From Halanaerobacter jeridensis (GTDB lineage Bacteria > Bacillota > Halanaerobiia > Halobacteroidales > Halobacteroidaceae), in NCBI RefSeq assembly GCF_016908315.1, contig NZ_JAFBDQ010000003.1:1-64000 (forward strand): a stretch of DNA of 64,000 nt, written 5' to 3'. The notes beneath the pieces were generated by a model. That model did no database searches and was not told the origin of the DNA. It saw only the letters and a list, made by a program, of their open reading frames with translations. This document shows positions 28,943-36,118 of this stretch, piece after piece. The position numbers were made by a program, and so were the translations under genes. Within the stretch, counting starts at the first letter, position 1, and every line of letters starts with the position of its first letter.

Positions 28943-29974
28943 TTAACGAAATTGAGGTTCAGTAAATTCTCCTAGGGCAATGTATATTAAATCATCTCCT
29001 TGTTGAATTAGCTCTTCATTAGCAGGATTAGTTATAATCTTCCCTTTACGTTTAATGCCAATTAAAATCAAATTTGTTTCTCGTTTGTATTTAATAAACA
29101 AATCAATAAATCTAACTCCTAATTCCGCCTCAACTGCTGTTAACATATAAATTTGCCGGCCGCTTTCATTTGATAATAACTGTTCTATAATTTGTGAAGT
29201 GCCACTATATAAAGCACTCCGGACTAATAATTGACTATTAATCGAACTATTGACTATAACTTCATCTACCTGAGCATTAATTAAATGAATTTGATTCTCT
29301 CTATTACTAATTTCAGCAATAGTATAAATATTCGGATTGAGATTTTCAATTGTTAAAACAGTTAAAACTGTACGAGCATCATTATTAGTTTCATTTAAAA
29401 TAATAGCTGCCCGCGCTGTTTTAACTCCCGCTTTAATCAATGCTTCTTTTTGGTCTGTCTTACCCCGAATAAAATGAACTAATTCGTTATCTACAAATGG
29501 ATCACGCTCTAAATCTGCTAATAAAACTAATTTACTATCTTCAATCTCTTCATCTAATAATTGATTAACTACATTCTTAGTTTTTTTGTTCCAGCCACAA
29601 ACAATTAAATGATCTGTATAATCAGTTTGCACTTCTCCTAACTCCTTTCGTCGGCTACTGCCAATTAATAAATCCGAAAATTTTGCCGTAACACCACTAA
29701 CCACTCCAATACCTACAAACATCAAAATAACAGCTATAACTCGTCCTAAAAAAGAATGAGGATATTTATCTCCATAACCTACTGTTGTTATTGTTACTAT
29801 CACCCACCACAGATCATCAGCAAAGTTGCTAAAACTATCGCCGCTTTCTACAATCAAAATCCCTGCTGCACTTAAAACCATAATTACAACTGCAATTAAA
29901 ATTAATCTAATAAAAACATATTTATCACTTGCTTTTCTTAAATTACTAAAATAGTTGTTCAATAAATCAAACAT
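28943..29974 (-). CDS. Two-TM potassium channel with RCK/TrkA-N domain
   Basis: The 343-residue protein has a first membrane segment at about 21-43, a pore loop with the K+ selectivity filter TVGYGD at 64-69, and a second membrane segment at about 76-97. A cytoplasmic RCK domain follows (HLIVCGWNKKTKNVVNQLL) with the acidic strand end LLADLERDP, then a C-terminal TrkA-C-like domain ending LIYIALGEFTEPQF. This is the MthK-type layout: ligand binding to RCK gates K+ flow through the inner membrane. GGAGGGA supports the ATG. It lies alone with a 50-base gap to the Lon-like gene downstream. Confidence 0.93.
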   Translation of the reverse strand: MFDLLNNYFSNLRKASDKYVFIRLILIAVVIMVLSAAGILIVESGDSFSNFADDLWWVIVTITTVGYGDKYPHSFLGRVIAVILMFVGIGVVSGVTAKFSDLLIGSSRRKELGEVQTDYTDHLIVCGWNKKTKNVVNQLLDEEIEDSKLVLLADLERDPFVDNELVHFIRGKTDQKEALIKAGVKTARAAIILNETNNDARTVLTVLTIENLNPNIYTIAEISNRENQIHLINAQVDEVIVNSSINSQLLVRSALYSGTSQIIEQLLSNESGRQIYMLTAVEAELGVRFIDLFIKYKRETNLILIGIKRKGKIITNPANEELIQQGDDLIYIALGEFTEPQFR

Positions 29975-30065
29975 CTCTTTCCCTCCAATTAGCTAATTTC
30001 TAATTAATTATAGTTTTACCACAAGCAGCAAAAAAATTAATCATTTTTTTCTACCAATAAAAAAA

Positions 30066-30086
30066 TCATAGGTCTCAGACCTATGA
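30066..30086 (-). terminator. Terminator after the PilZ gene
   Basis: A ten-base perfect stem (TCATAGGTCT / AGACCTATGA) is followed on the minus strand by TTTTTTTATT, about 20 bases after the PilZ stop. Confidence 0.85.
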
Positions 30087-30108
30087 CTAAAAATACTATC
30101 TAATGTTT

Positions 30109-30768
30109 TTACAATACTCCCTTTTGTCTCAATTGTCTTTGTTTAAATAGAACCCATTCAATTAATTTCTCTTGTTCTGTAACTGAAATATCAATAAATT
30201 CTACTCCTAAATCATAAAAAGGTTTTTTAGGATCAGGGTCCTCTTTTTCATCTAAACGAACTACTCTACCTTTGAGCAAATTAATACCACAAGATAAATT
30301 ATTTAGCTTTAAATCTAAAACTTGATACATAGCTACTCCATTTAATTCCTCTAACCTGATTTTCAAGCCTGAAGCACTAATATCTAACATCATTGCTGAT
30401 AAGAAATTATCTTCTATATTAATAATTCTTTGATATTCAATTTCTTTTCTTAAAGGGAGCCGCACATACTTTCTTCTTTGAATCCGTCTTATCTTACTCT
30501 TTCTGGTCACTATAAATTTCTTACGATATTCTTTAACTCTTTTAACTTTAACATCTAAACGATTTAGCCCAGCCTGTCCAGCAAAAGAAATAGTTAATAA
30601 CTCTCCTTGCTCAATTATATCCGGTTTTTGACCGTCTTTTTTTGGTAATTCTAGTTCAATCATTTTCTTATAAACCGCTAATACTCTAACCCGATATAGG
30701 TTAGTATTATTGTTATAGTCTTTACCTATAGTAACCTTTTGCCCTGAACTAATTTTATTCTGATGCAA
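30109..30768 (-). CDS. PilZ-domain c-di-GMP effector (YcgR/YpfA-like)
   Basis: The 219-residue protein has an N-terminal YcgR-like domain (residues 1-95) and a PilZ domain with both c-di-GMP contacts: RRKYVRLPL (RxxxR) near 112-120 and DISASGLKI (D/NxSxxG) near 143-151. Such proteins bind c-di-GMP and slow the flagellar motor or change envelope functions. The start appears to be TTG at 30,766-30,768, ten bases after GGAGGTGAG. A closer ATG lies in another frame and would make only about 16 codons, which is unusual. Two c-di-GMP enzymes occur later in the window, so a signalling circuit is plausible. Confidence 0.88.
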   Translation of the reverse strand: MHQNKISSGQKVTIGKDYNNNTNLYRVRVLAVYKKMIELELPKKDGQKPDIIEQGELLTISFAGQAGLNRLDVKVKRVKEYRKKFIVTRKSKIRRIQRRKYVRLPLRKEIEYQRIINIEDNFLSAMMLDISASGLKIRLEELNGVAMYQVLDLKLNNLSCGINLLKGRVVRLDEKEDPDPKKPFYDLGVEFIDISVTEQEKLIEWVLFKQRQLRQKGVL

Positions 30769-31009
30769 AATTTCATCTCACCTCCACAGTTACCTCGATT
30801 ATATTTTTAATTAGAATAGATTCATTTTTTATATTTTCTAAATAATGTATTTTATTAATTTTTTTTCTTCTTTTTACTTATTTCTATATCTTTTATAAAA
30901 TTCCTGTTTCAAATATCTTTTATTTTCCAATTGATAGTTAAATAATCACTTATTATAAAATGAAAACTAATAATTTAATTAATTAACGTAAATAATACTA
31001 TTAAGTGAG

Positions 31010-32329
31010 GTGATTAAAATAACTGCTAAACATTATGATGTCATCATTGTTGGAGCTGGTCCGGCTGGAATAGCCGCTGCTATTAAATTAGCTCAAAATA
31101 ATATCCCCGTTTTAGTCATCGAACGAGGACGTTATCCAGGAGCAAAAAATATGTTTGGAGGAGCAATTTATCGCAAACCAACAGCAAAAGTGATTCCAAA
31201 TTTTTGGGAAAATGCTCCATTAGAGAGATCGATTATCACTGAAGAATTATGGCTTATGGATACTACTTCTGCTGTTAAGCTAGGTTTCAGTGGGGTTAAT
31301 TTCTCTAAACCCCCTCATAATAAATTTTCTGTTATTCGCAGCAAATTTGACAACTGGTTTGCTCAACAAGCCGTCACAGCAGGAGCAGAACTATTAACTA
31401 ATACAGTTGTCATCGACTTAGTCTATCAACAACAAGGCCTAATTAAGAAAAAAGTAAGTGGGGTTAAACTAGATTCAGGAACTACAATTTCAGCCAATAT
31501 AGTCTTATTAGCTGAAGGGGGGCAGGCTAAGTTAACTCTTCAAGCTGGATTACGAGACAAACTAAAGGCAGAAGATTTCAGATTATATATTAAAGAAGAA
31601 CTAGCTTTACCTCAATCAGAGATCAATTCACGTTTTAACCTAAAAGATAATCAAGGTGCTATTATTGCAATGATGGGCCAAGCTGTCTCTAATATTATTG
31701 GCAAAGTTGGTCTATGGACCAATCGCAATTCTCTATCCTTAACTATAGGAGCTAATTTACAAAAATTAAATGAACATGACTTAGAATTACAAGAAATGAT
31801 GGCTCATTTTAAATCACATCCGCTTATTCAAAATTTAATCAAAGATACAGAACTAATCAATTACAAATCACTCACTGTACCAGATGGAGGATATCATAAA
31901 TTACCTAAATTATATGATGATGGTATATTAGTTGCTGGCAATGCTGCTAGGTTAGTTGCAGGTCGTCGCGGGTCTGATTTAGCTATGCTAAGTGGTATCT
32001 ATGCTGCTGAAGTGATTACTCAGGCTCATGCAGCACAAGATTATAGTGCTAAAATTCTTAAAATTTATGAGCAAAAGATAAAAAACAGTTTCTTTATGCA
32101 AGATATAAAAAAGGAAACAACAATTAATAATTACTACCGGACTAATCCTCAAATTGAATGTATGCTCTCTAAAAGTTTAAATAATGCCGCCTATAAATTT
32201 TTTGATACTGGATTTATCTCTACTTCAGATAAAATTGACCAAATAAAAAGTGAAACACTGGAAATGCAGCCTTTACCACAGACTATATCTGATTTATTCT
32301 ATACTATTAAACGTTGGAGTGTGTATTAA
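31010..32329 (+). CDS. FixC-like FAD-dependent oxidoreductase (ETF-quinone oxidoreductase family)
   Basis: The 439-residue protein has an N-terminal FAD-binding loop (DVIIVGAGPAGIAAAIKLA), the FixC-type GAKNMFGGAIY segment, and a second FAD motif that reads VAGNAARLVAGRRGSDLAML, with Asn311 where FixC relatives usually have Asp. FixC proteins pass electrons from the FixAB flavoprotein toward quinone together with FixX. No fixAB genes are present here. The reading frame is certain, but the start is not: the GTG at 31,010 lies inside the GTGAGGTG ribosome site, and the well-placed codons just after it are ATT and ATA. It overlaps no promoter-like gene upstream and leads a three-gene unit. Confidence 0.85.
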   Translation: MIKITAKHYDVIIVGAGPAGIAAAIKLAQNNIPVLVIERGRYPGAKNMFGGAIYRKPTAKVIPNFWENAPLERSIITEELWLMDTTSAVKLGFSGVNFSKPPHNKFSVIRSKFDNWFAQQAVTAGAELLTNTVVIDLVYQQQGLIKKKVSGVKLDSGTTISANIVLLAEGGQAKLTLQAGLRDKLKAEDFRLYIKEELALPQSEINSRFNLKDNQGAIIAMMGQAVSNIIGKVGLWTNRNSLSLTIGANLQKLNEHDLELQEMMAHFKSHPLIQNLIKDTELINYKSLTVPDGGYHKLPKLYDDGILVAGNAARLVAGRRGSDLAMLSGIYAAEVITQAHAAQDYSAKILKIYEQKIKNSFFMQDIKKETTINNYYRTNPQIECMLSKSLNNAAYKFFDTGFISTSDKIDQIKSETLEMQPLPQTISDLFYTIKRWSVY

Positions 32330-32331
32330 TT

Positions 32332-32610
32332 ATGACTAAAACCACCAAAGAATTATTGCAATCTGTCAAAATTTCAGCAGCAGAGGAGTCACATATTCAC
32401 ATTGAAAATAAAGATATCTGTTTAGAACAGTGCCAGAAAAAATACTGTACTAGCTTTTGTCCAACTAATGTATTTACTTGGTCCACTGAACAAGAAAAAA
32501 TTATAATTAATAATCAGCACTGTATTGAGTGCTTAGCCTGTCCCTTTGGCTGTCCCTACAATAATATTTACTGGCAGTTTCCACCATCAGGCTATGGAGT
32601 GGAATACTAA
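32332..32610 (+). CDS. FixX-like ferredoxin
   Basis: The 92-residue protein starts at the ATG at 32,332, two bases after the FixC-like stop, with GGAG about 12 bases upstream. It has eight cysteines in two sets: C30, C34, C39, C43-P, and C64xxC67xxC70xxxC74-P (CIECLACPFGCP), the latter typical of a [4Fe-4S] cluster. It ends PPSGYGVEY, as FixX proteins do. It should carry electrons to or from the flavoprotein encoded before it. Its last codons overlap the start region of the MFS gene, which shows tight coupling of the three genes. Confidence 0.9.
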   Translation: MTKTTKELLQSVKISAAEESHIHIENKDICLEQCQKKYCTSFCPTNVFTWSTEQEKIIINNQHCIECLACPFGCPYNNIYWQFPPSGYGVEY

Positions 32611-33808
32611 ATTGATTGATAAACAAACTTCTGATATCCAAAATAAAAAACTAATCACTTTTTCTTTAGCAATTGTACCTTTAGCTATGGTCCTTGGTAA
32701 TTCTATGTTAATTCCTGAACTGCCAAACTTAGCTGAGGTTTTAGGAGTAAGCAACTTTGAAATTGGCTTATTAATCACCTTCTTTTCTTTAAGTGGTGGC
32801 CTCTCTATACCCATTTTAGGCTATCTATCTGACAAATATAATCGTAAGCGAATCCTAATTTATTCTCTTTTAATCTACGGCACTGGGGGAATCATAGCTG
32901 GGCTATTAGCTTTACTTAATAATCCTCAAATTTATTCTTACATTTTATTTGCCCGAATCATTCAAGGCTTTGGAGCGGGAGGAACTTATCCACTAGCTAT
33001 CGCTTTAGCAGGAGATATTTTTAACCCTCAAAATCGCAAACAAATTTTAGGTATTTTAGAAGCTGCTAATGCCTTCGGAAAGGTTGTTAGCCCTTTCTTA
33101 GGGGCTTTAATTGCTCTTTTCTTCTGGCCAGGTTTATTTTTTATTTATGCTATTTTAACACTACCCTTAGCAATTATTATTTATTACTTTATTCCGGAAC
33201 CACAACCTAGTACTATAAAAATAAATTTTAAAGACTATCTGATTCAAATCACTACTATTATCACTGACAAAGGAAGTTCTTTTATACTTTACTTAGCCAC
33301 TTCTATAGTTGTTCTATTTATCTTATTTGGAGTTTTATCTTTTGTTTCAGAAACTCTCAGCACAGTTTACAATATTTATGGTTTAACTAAAGCTGGGTTA
33401 ATTGCTATTCCAATTATAGCAATGGTAATTACTGCTTATTTGATGGGATTATATCTAAAAAGAAATAATCCGCAGCTCAACTATTTATTGAGTAGCGGAT
33501 TATTACTTGATGCTATTTCACTTTTAACTCTACCTTTTTTAGATGGTTTAATACTCTATTTAGTATTAATTGCTTGTGTTGGAATTGCTAACGGTATTGT
33601 TCTAACTGTTTTAAATACAATTATTACTAGCAGCAGTAGTGAAAGCTACCGCGGTGGTTTAACATCTATTTATAGTAGTATGAGATTCTTAGGAATTGCT
33701 CTTGGCCCACCTGTTTTCACACTATTAAATCAAATTAGTACTTTTACTATGTTCGCTATACCAGCTTTAATAGCTATGATCCTCAGTTTATTTGCCTTCT
33801 TTATCTAA
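32594..33808 (+). CDS. MFS transporter (drug/sugar efflux type)
   Basis: The protein has about 404 residues and 12 predicted membrane segments. The MFS loop signature occurs after helix 2 as GYLSDKYNRKRIL, with a second copy of the fold in the C-terminal half. The start is uncertain: the ATG at 32,594 overlaps the fixX-like gene, whereas a TTG at 32,612 lies one base after the fixX stop and is better placed behind GGAGTGG. The substrate is unknown. Co-transcription with FixC- and FixX-like genes is unusual for an MFS protein and suggests that the substrate or product of the redox pair is moved across the membrane. Confidence 0.85.
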   Translation: MEWNTKLIDKQTSDIQNKKLITFSLAIVPLAMVLGNSMLIPELPNLAEVLGVSNFEIGLLITFFSLSGGLSIPILGYLSDKYNRKRILIYSLLIYGTGGIIAGLLALLNNPQIYSYILFARIIQGFGAGGTYPLAIALAGDIFNPQNRKQILGILEAANAFGKVVSPFLGALIALFFWPGLFFIYAILTLPLAIIIYYFIPEPQPSTIKINFKDYLIQITTIITDKGSSFILYLATSIVVLFILFGVLSFVSETLSTVYNIYGLTKAGLIAIPIIAMVITAYLMGLYLKRNNPQLNYLLSSGLLLDAISLLTLPFLDGLILYLVLIACVGIANGIVLTVLNTIITSSSSESYRGGLTSIYSSMRFLGIALGPPVFTLLNQISTFTMFAIPALIAMILSLFAFFI

Positions 33809-33934
33809 TGATCCCATTTTCATGACTTCGAATAATCTCTTCAAACTCTTTAACAATATATTCAATATCATCTTGATAACCTAAATCAACTAAATTTTTT
33901 CCACTTTCAGAATCTAAATTTAATTTAATCCCTC
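33801..33934 (-). pseudogene. Coding-like fragment of unknown protein
   Basis: About 42 codons on the minus strand read KLNLDSESGKNLVDLGYQDD and continue EFEEIIRSHENGIIR before a TAA at 33,801-33,803. The composition is protein-like, but there is no ATG, GTG or TTG start, although GGAGGG lies just upstream. The end overlaps the end of the MFS gene by eight bases. Together with the broken pgsA-like gene nearby, this patch looks like decaying sequence. A small protein with an unusual start is not ruled out. Confidence 0.35.
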
Positions 33935-33946
33935 CAATAATAAAAA

Positions 33947-33976
33947 AGCTAGATACAGTTAACTGCATCTAGCTTA
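33947..33976 (-). terminator. Terminator downstream of the decayed pgsA-like gene
   Basis: The stem GCTAGATGCAGTT / AACTGTATCTAGC (with one G-U pair in minus-strand RNA) is followed by TTTTTTATTATT on the minus strand. It closes the unit of acyP, the zinc-ribbon gene and the pgsA remnant. Confidence 0.8.
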
Positions 33977-34037
33977 AACTTTTAATTATTATTTTTACGT
34001 CTCATTTGTACCATAATGCAACTATTAGTTATGAGAT

Positions 34038-34192
34038 CTATATATAAGCATCTAAAAAATCAATCAGACTAGACAATACTAGAACTATGCCAGCGGTTAA
34101 ATTATTATGTACATAATTACTAAAGAAAATAAATAAAAATAGGGGTAAAATAATAATTTGAGTTAAAGTAAGATAATTAGCTAAACTCTCAT
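34038..34192 (-). pseudogene. Broken CDP-alcohol phosphatidyltransferase (pgsA-like) fragment
   Basis: On the minus strand, about 50 codons encode SLANYLTLTQIIILPLFLFI followed by LTAGIVLVLSSLIDFLDAYI and a TAG stop. This is the N-terminal membrane helix and the beginning of the active site of PgsA-type enzymes, in which the motif is normally DxxDGxxAR; here it is DFLDA and then stops. The natural start (ATG at 34,190-34,192 behind GGAGG) is out of frame by what looks like a two-base insertion. The other three-quarters of the gene are absent. PgsA makes phosphatidylglycerol phosphate; the cell must have an intact copy elsewhere. Bases 33,810-34,246 hold no intact gene. Confidence 0.6.
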
Positions 34193-34246
34193 TGATTCCT
34201 CCTAAACTAAATAAAACTAATTCCCCCTAATAAAATTATAAACTTA

Positions 34247-34546
34247 TTATTTTTCTTCTTCTGTTGGGTTTATGATCTGTCCCCCGCTAATCTCTTGACT
34301 TAAAATATTTAAATTCTTATCAAGTTCTAAAGATAAATTAATGGAATCATAACAATTAGGACAGACAAGTTCTTTTTGAATAGAGTAATCATATTCTTCA
34401 GCACCATAAGTAGGTTGAAAATCATAATTCTTTCTAAATACAGAATCAATTTCTTCCTGACATTTATTGCATCTTACTTTTAATTTAATTAGATCCTTCT
34501 GACTGCCAATACCTAATAGCTTTTTTATTTTATCAAAAATGCCCAT
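34247..34546 (-). CDS. Small zinc-ribbon protein of unknown function
   Basis: The 99-residue protein starts with an amphipathic helix (MGIFDKIKKLLGIG), then has CNKC near residue 31 and CPNC near residue 66, which could form one zinc ribbon. The region between them is aromatic-rich (RKNYDFQPTYGAEEYDYSI). There is no signal peptide. TTGAGGTG supports the ATG. It begins 13 bases after the acylphosphatase stop, so the two are probably co-transcribed. I do not recognise a named family. Confidence 0.65.
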   Translation of the reverse strand: MGIFDKIKKLLGIGSQKDLIKLKVRCNKCQEEIDSVFRKNYDFQPTYGAEEYDYSIQKELVCPNCYDSINLSLELDKNLNILSQEISGGQIINPTEEEK

Positions 34547-34559
34547 TTTATCACCTCAA

Positions 34560-34838
34560 TTAATACTTGATAGTAAATCGAAAGTGATCATCATCTGGTT
34601 CTACCCATTCATAATCAAACTCATCAATTTCAGCACCTGATGTTCCAGATTCTAAAAATTCAATCAACTCTGTTAAATCATCTTCAGCGCCTTGAGCTAA
34701 CACTTCTACTTCATTCCCCGATACATTTCTAATATATCCAGTGATACCAAGTCTTGTCGCCTTTTGTTGTGTAGAAGCCCGATAAGCAACACCTTGAATT
34801 CTTCCCTTTACAGTTACTTTAACTGCTTTATCAGCCAT
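34560..34838 (-). CDS. acyP: Acylphosphatase
   Basis: The 92-residue protein is a complete acylphosphatase. The catalytic arginine lies in GRIQGVAYRAST and the catalytic asparagine in GYIRNVSG; the C-terminus HFRFTIKY matches the family. It hydrolyses acyl phosphates such as carbamoyl phosphate or 1,3-bisphosphoglycerate in the cytoplasm. An AGGGGGA ribosome site precedes the ATG. The protein is markedly acidic (IEFLESGTSGAEIDEFDYEW), in line with its halophile-like neighbours. Confidence 0.95.
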   Translation of the reverse strand: MADKAVKVTVKGRIQGVAYRASTQQKATRLGITGYIRNVSGNEVEVLAQGAEDDLTELIEFLESGTSGAEIDEFDYEWVEPDDDHFRFTIKY

Positions 34839-34983
34839 AAATTAAAATCCCCCTATTAGTTAATTTTTCCTCAATTCACTAATTACTATTCCCTATACAA
34901 TATATTTTAATTACTATATATGAATTTCTTTAAAAGAATCAGTTTTCCTTTACTACAGCTTTAGATTTACAAAAAGAATAAAT

Positions 34984-35010
34984 GTGCCTCTTGCTAAATA
35001 CAACAGGCAC
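34984..35010. terminator. Possible hairpin terminator
   Basis: GTGCCTCTTG pairs with CAACAGGCAC (one mismatch). It lies between cheY and acyP and has T-rich sequence on both sides, but the runs are short. A stronger terminator for cheY is at 35,052, so this one may be an old or weak element. Confidence 0.35.
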
Positions 35011-35051
35011 TTTAAAAATATTTTTATTACAAGCTATTATCGACAGAAAAA

Positions 35052-35081
35052 ACAGTTAATCTAAATACTTAGATTAACTGT
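35052..35081 (-). terminator. Terminator after cheY
   Basis: ACAGTTAATCTAA pairs with TTAGATTAACTGT around a short loop and is followed by TTTTTTCTG on the minus strand, about 20 bases after the cheY stop. Confidence 0.85.
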
Positions 35082-35100
35082 GCCCAAATAGATTACTAAT

Positions 35101-35466
35101 CTATTCTTCTAACAACTTCTCTAAAGTTTCTTTAACTTTATCTGGTTTAATTGGTTTTACAATAAAGTCTTTAGCCCCTGCTTCAATTGCTTCTAATACC
35201 ATCGGCTTTTGCCCCATAGCACTACACACAACTATTCTAGCATCAGGATCATAATCAATAATCTCTTTAGTAGCTTCAATACCATCCATTCCAGGCATTG
35301 TAATATCCATAGTTACTAAATCAGGCTCTAATTCTTTATACTGTTGAATTGCATCTTCACCATTTTCTGCTTTTCCTACTACTTCATAACCATTATCTTC
35401 AACTATTTTAGCAAGCATTGTTCTCATAAAATTAGCATCATCTGTAATTAATATTTCTTTAGCCAT
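35101..35466 (-). CDS. cheY: Chemotaxis response regulator CheY
   Basis: The 121-residue protein is a single receiver domain with all key residues: D9/D10 (ILITDDANF), phospho-acceptor D54 (LVTMDITMPGMDG), S82 in CSAMGQ, and K104 in FIVKPIKP. The wording is very close to CheY of Thermotoga and Clostridia. Phosphorylated CheY binds the flagellar switch. It is transcribed alone with its own terminator rather than within a che operon. It serves the MCPs present in this window, with CheA and CheW encoded elsewhere. TAGGAGGG supports the ATG. Confidence 0.93.
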   Translation of the reverse strand: MAKEILITDDANFMRTMLAKIVEDNGYEVVGKAENGEDAIQQYKELEPDLVTMDITMPGMDGIEATKEIIDYDPDARIVVCSAMGQKPMVLEAIEAGAKDFIVKPIKPDKVKETLEKLLEE

Positions 35467-35584
35467 GTTAGCCCTCCTAACTTATACCTAACTTACTTTA
35501 TCATCATAAAATTAAATATGTAGTAAAGTTTATTTCTGACTGTCTCCTTTATAATTTTATTATATTTAGAGCTAAAAATCAAGT

Positions 35585-36118
35585 TCATTCCTCACTATCA
35601 TCTAAAAAAATCTCATCTACTACCGCTAAATAATCTACAACTATCATTCCATCATTAGTTATTTTGTAATCTTCTTTTGCTATTTCATTATAGGGTATAC
35701 TTTTTCGCCCTCCATTATTCATTTGTTCCCAATATTCCTCTAATAACCCAAATGGCAAATAATAAATTTCATCTAAAGTACTAAACTGCAGTAAGATAAA
35801 TCCTATTCCTCCACTAGCCACCCATGATTTTAAAAAGCTATACTGGTGCTCTTTAATATTACTCAAATCAAATCTTGTTTCCACATTGGTCTCTTTAGCT
35901 TCAAAGGCCAAAGCAATACCTTGGTAAGTCCCCATATAATCAACTGTTGATTTTTGTTCATAAAAACCACTACGGATATTTCCCGTTTGAGGATTAATAT
36001 CTAAGACTTTTACTGGTGTAGGTATTTTTTGTACTACTGCTTTGTTTTGAAATTTATACTGCTGATTAGAGGTCTGAATCATTTTTTCAAATGATTTTCC
36101 TCTATTTCCATATCTCAT
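35585..36118 (-). CDS. recU: Holliday junction resolvase RecU
   Basis: The 177-residue protein has the RecU motifs in order: YGNRGKSFEKMI at the N-terminus, QKSTVDYMGTYQG with the catalytic acidic residue, AFEAKET, and FDLSNIKEHQYSFLK. RecU cleaves four-way DNA junctions during recombinational repair in Firmicutes. The ATG overlaps the stop of the lipoprotein gene upstream (ATGA), so the two are co-translated, although a shared function is not evident; in Bacillus recU pairs with a penicillin-binding protein gene instead. GGAGG lies about ten bases before the start. Confidence 0.93.
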   Translation of the reverse strand: MRYGNRGKSFEKMIQTSNQQYKFQNKAVVQKIPTPVKVLDINPQTGNIRSGFYEQKSTVDYMGTYQGIALAFEAKETNVETRFDLSNIKEHQYSFLKSWVASGGIGFILLQFSTLDEIYYLPFGLLEEYWEQMNNGGRKSIPYNEIAKEDYKITNDGMIVVDYLAVVDEIFLDDSEE

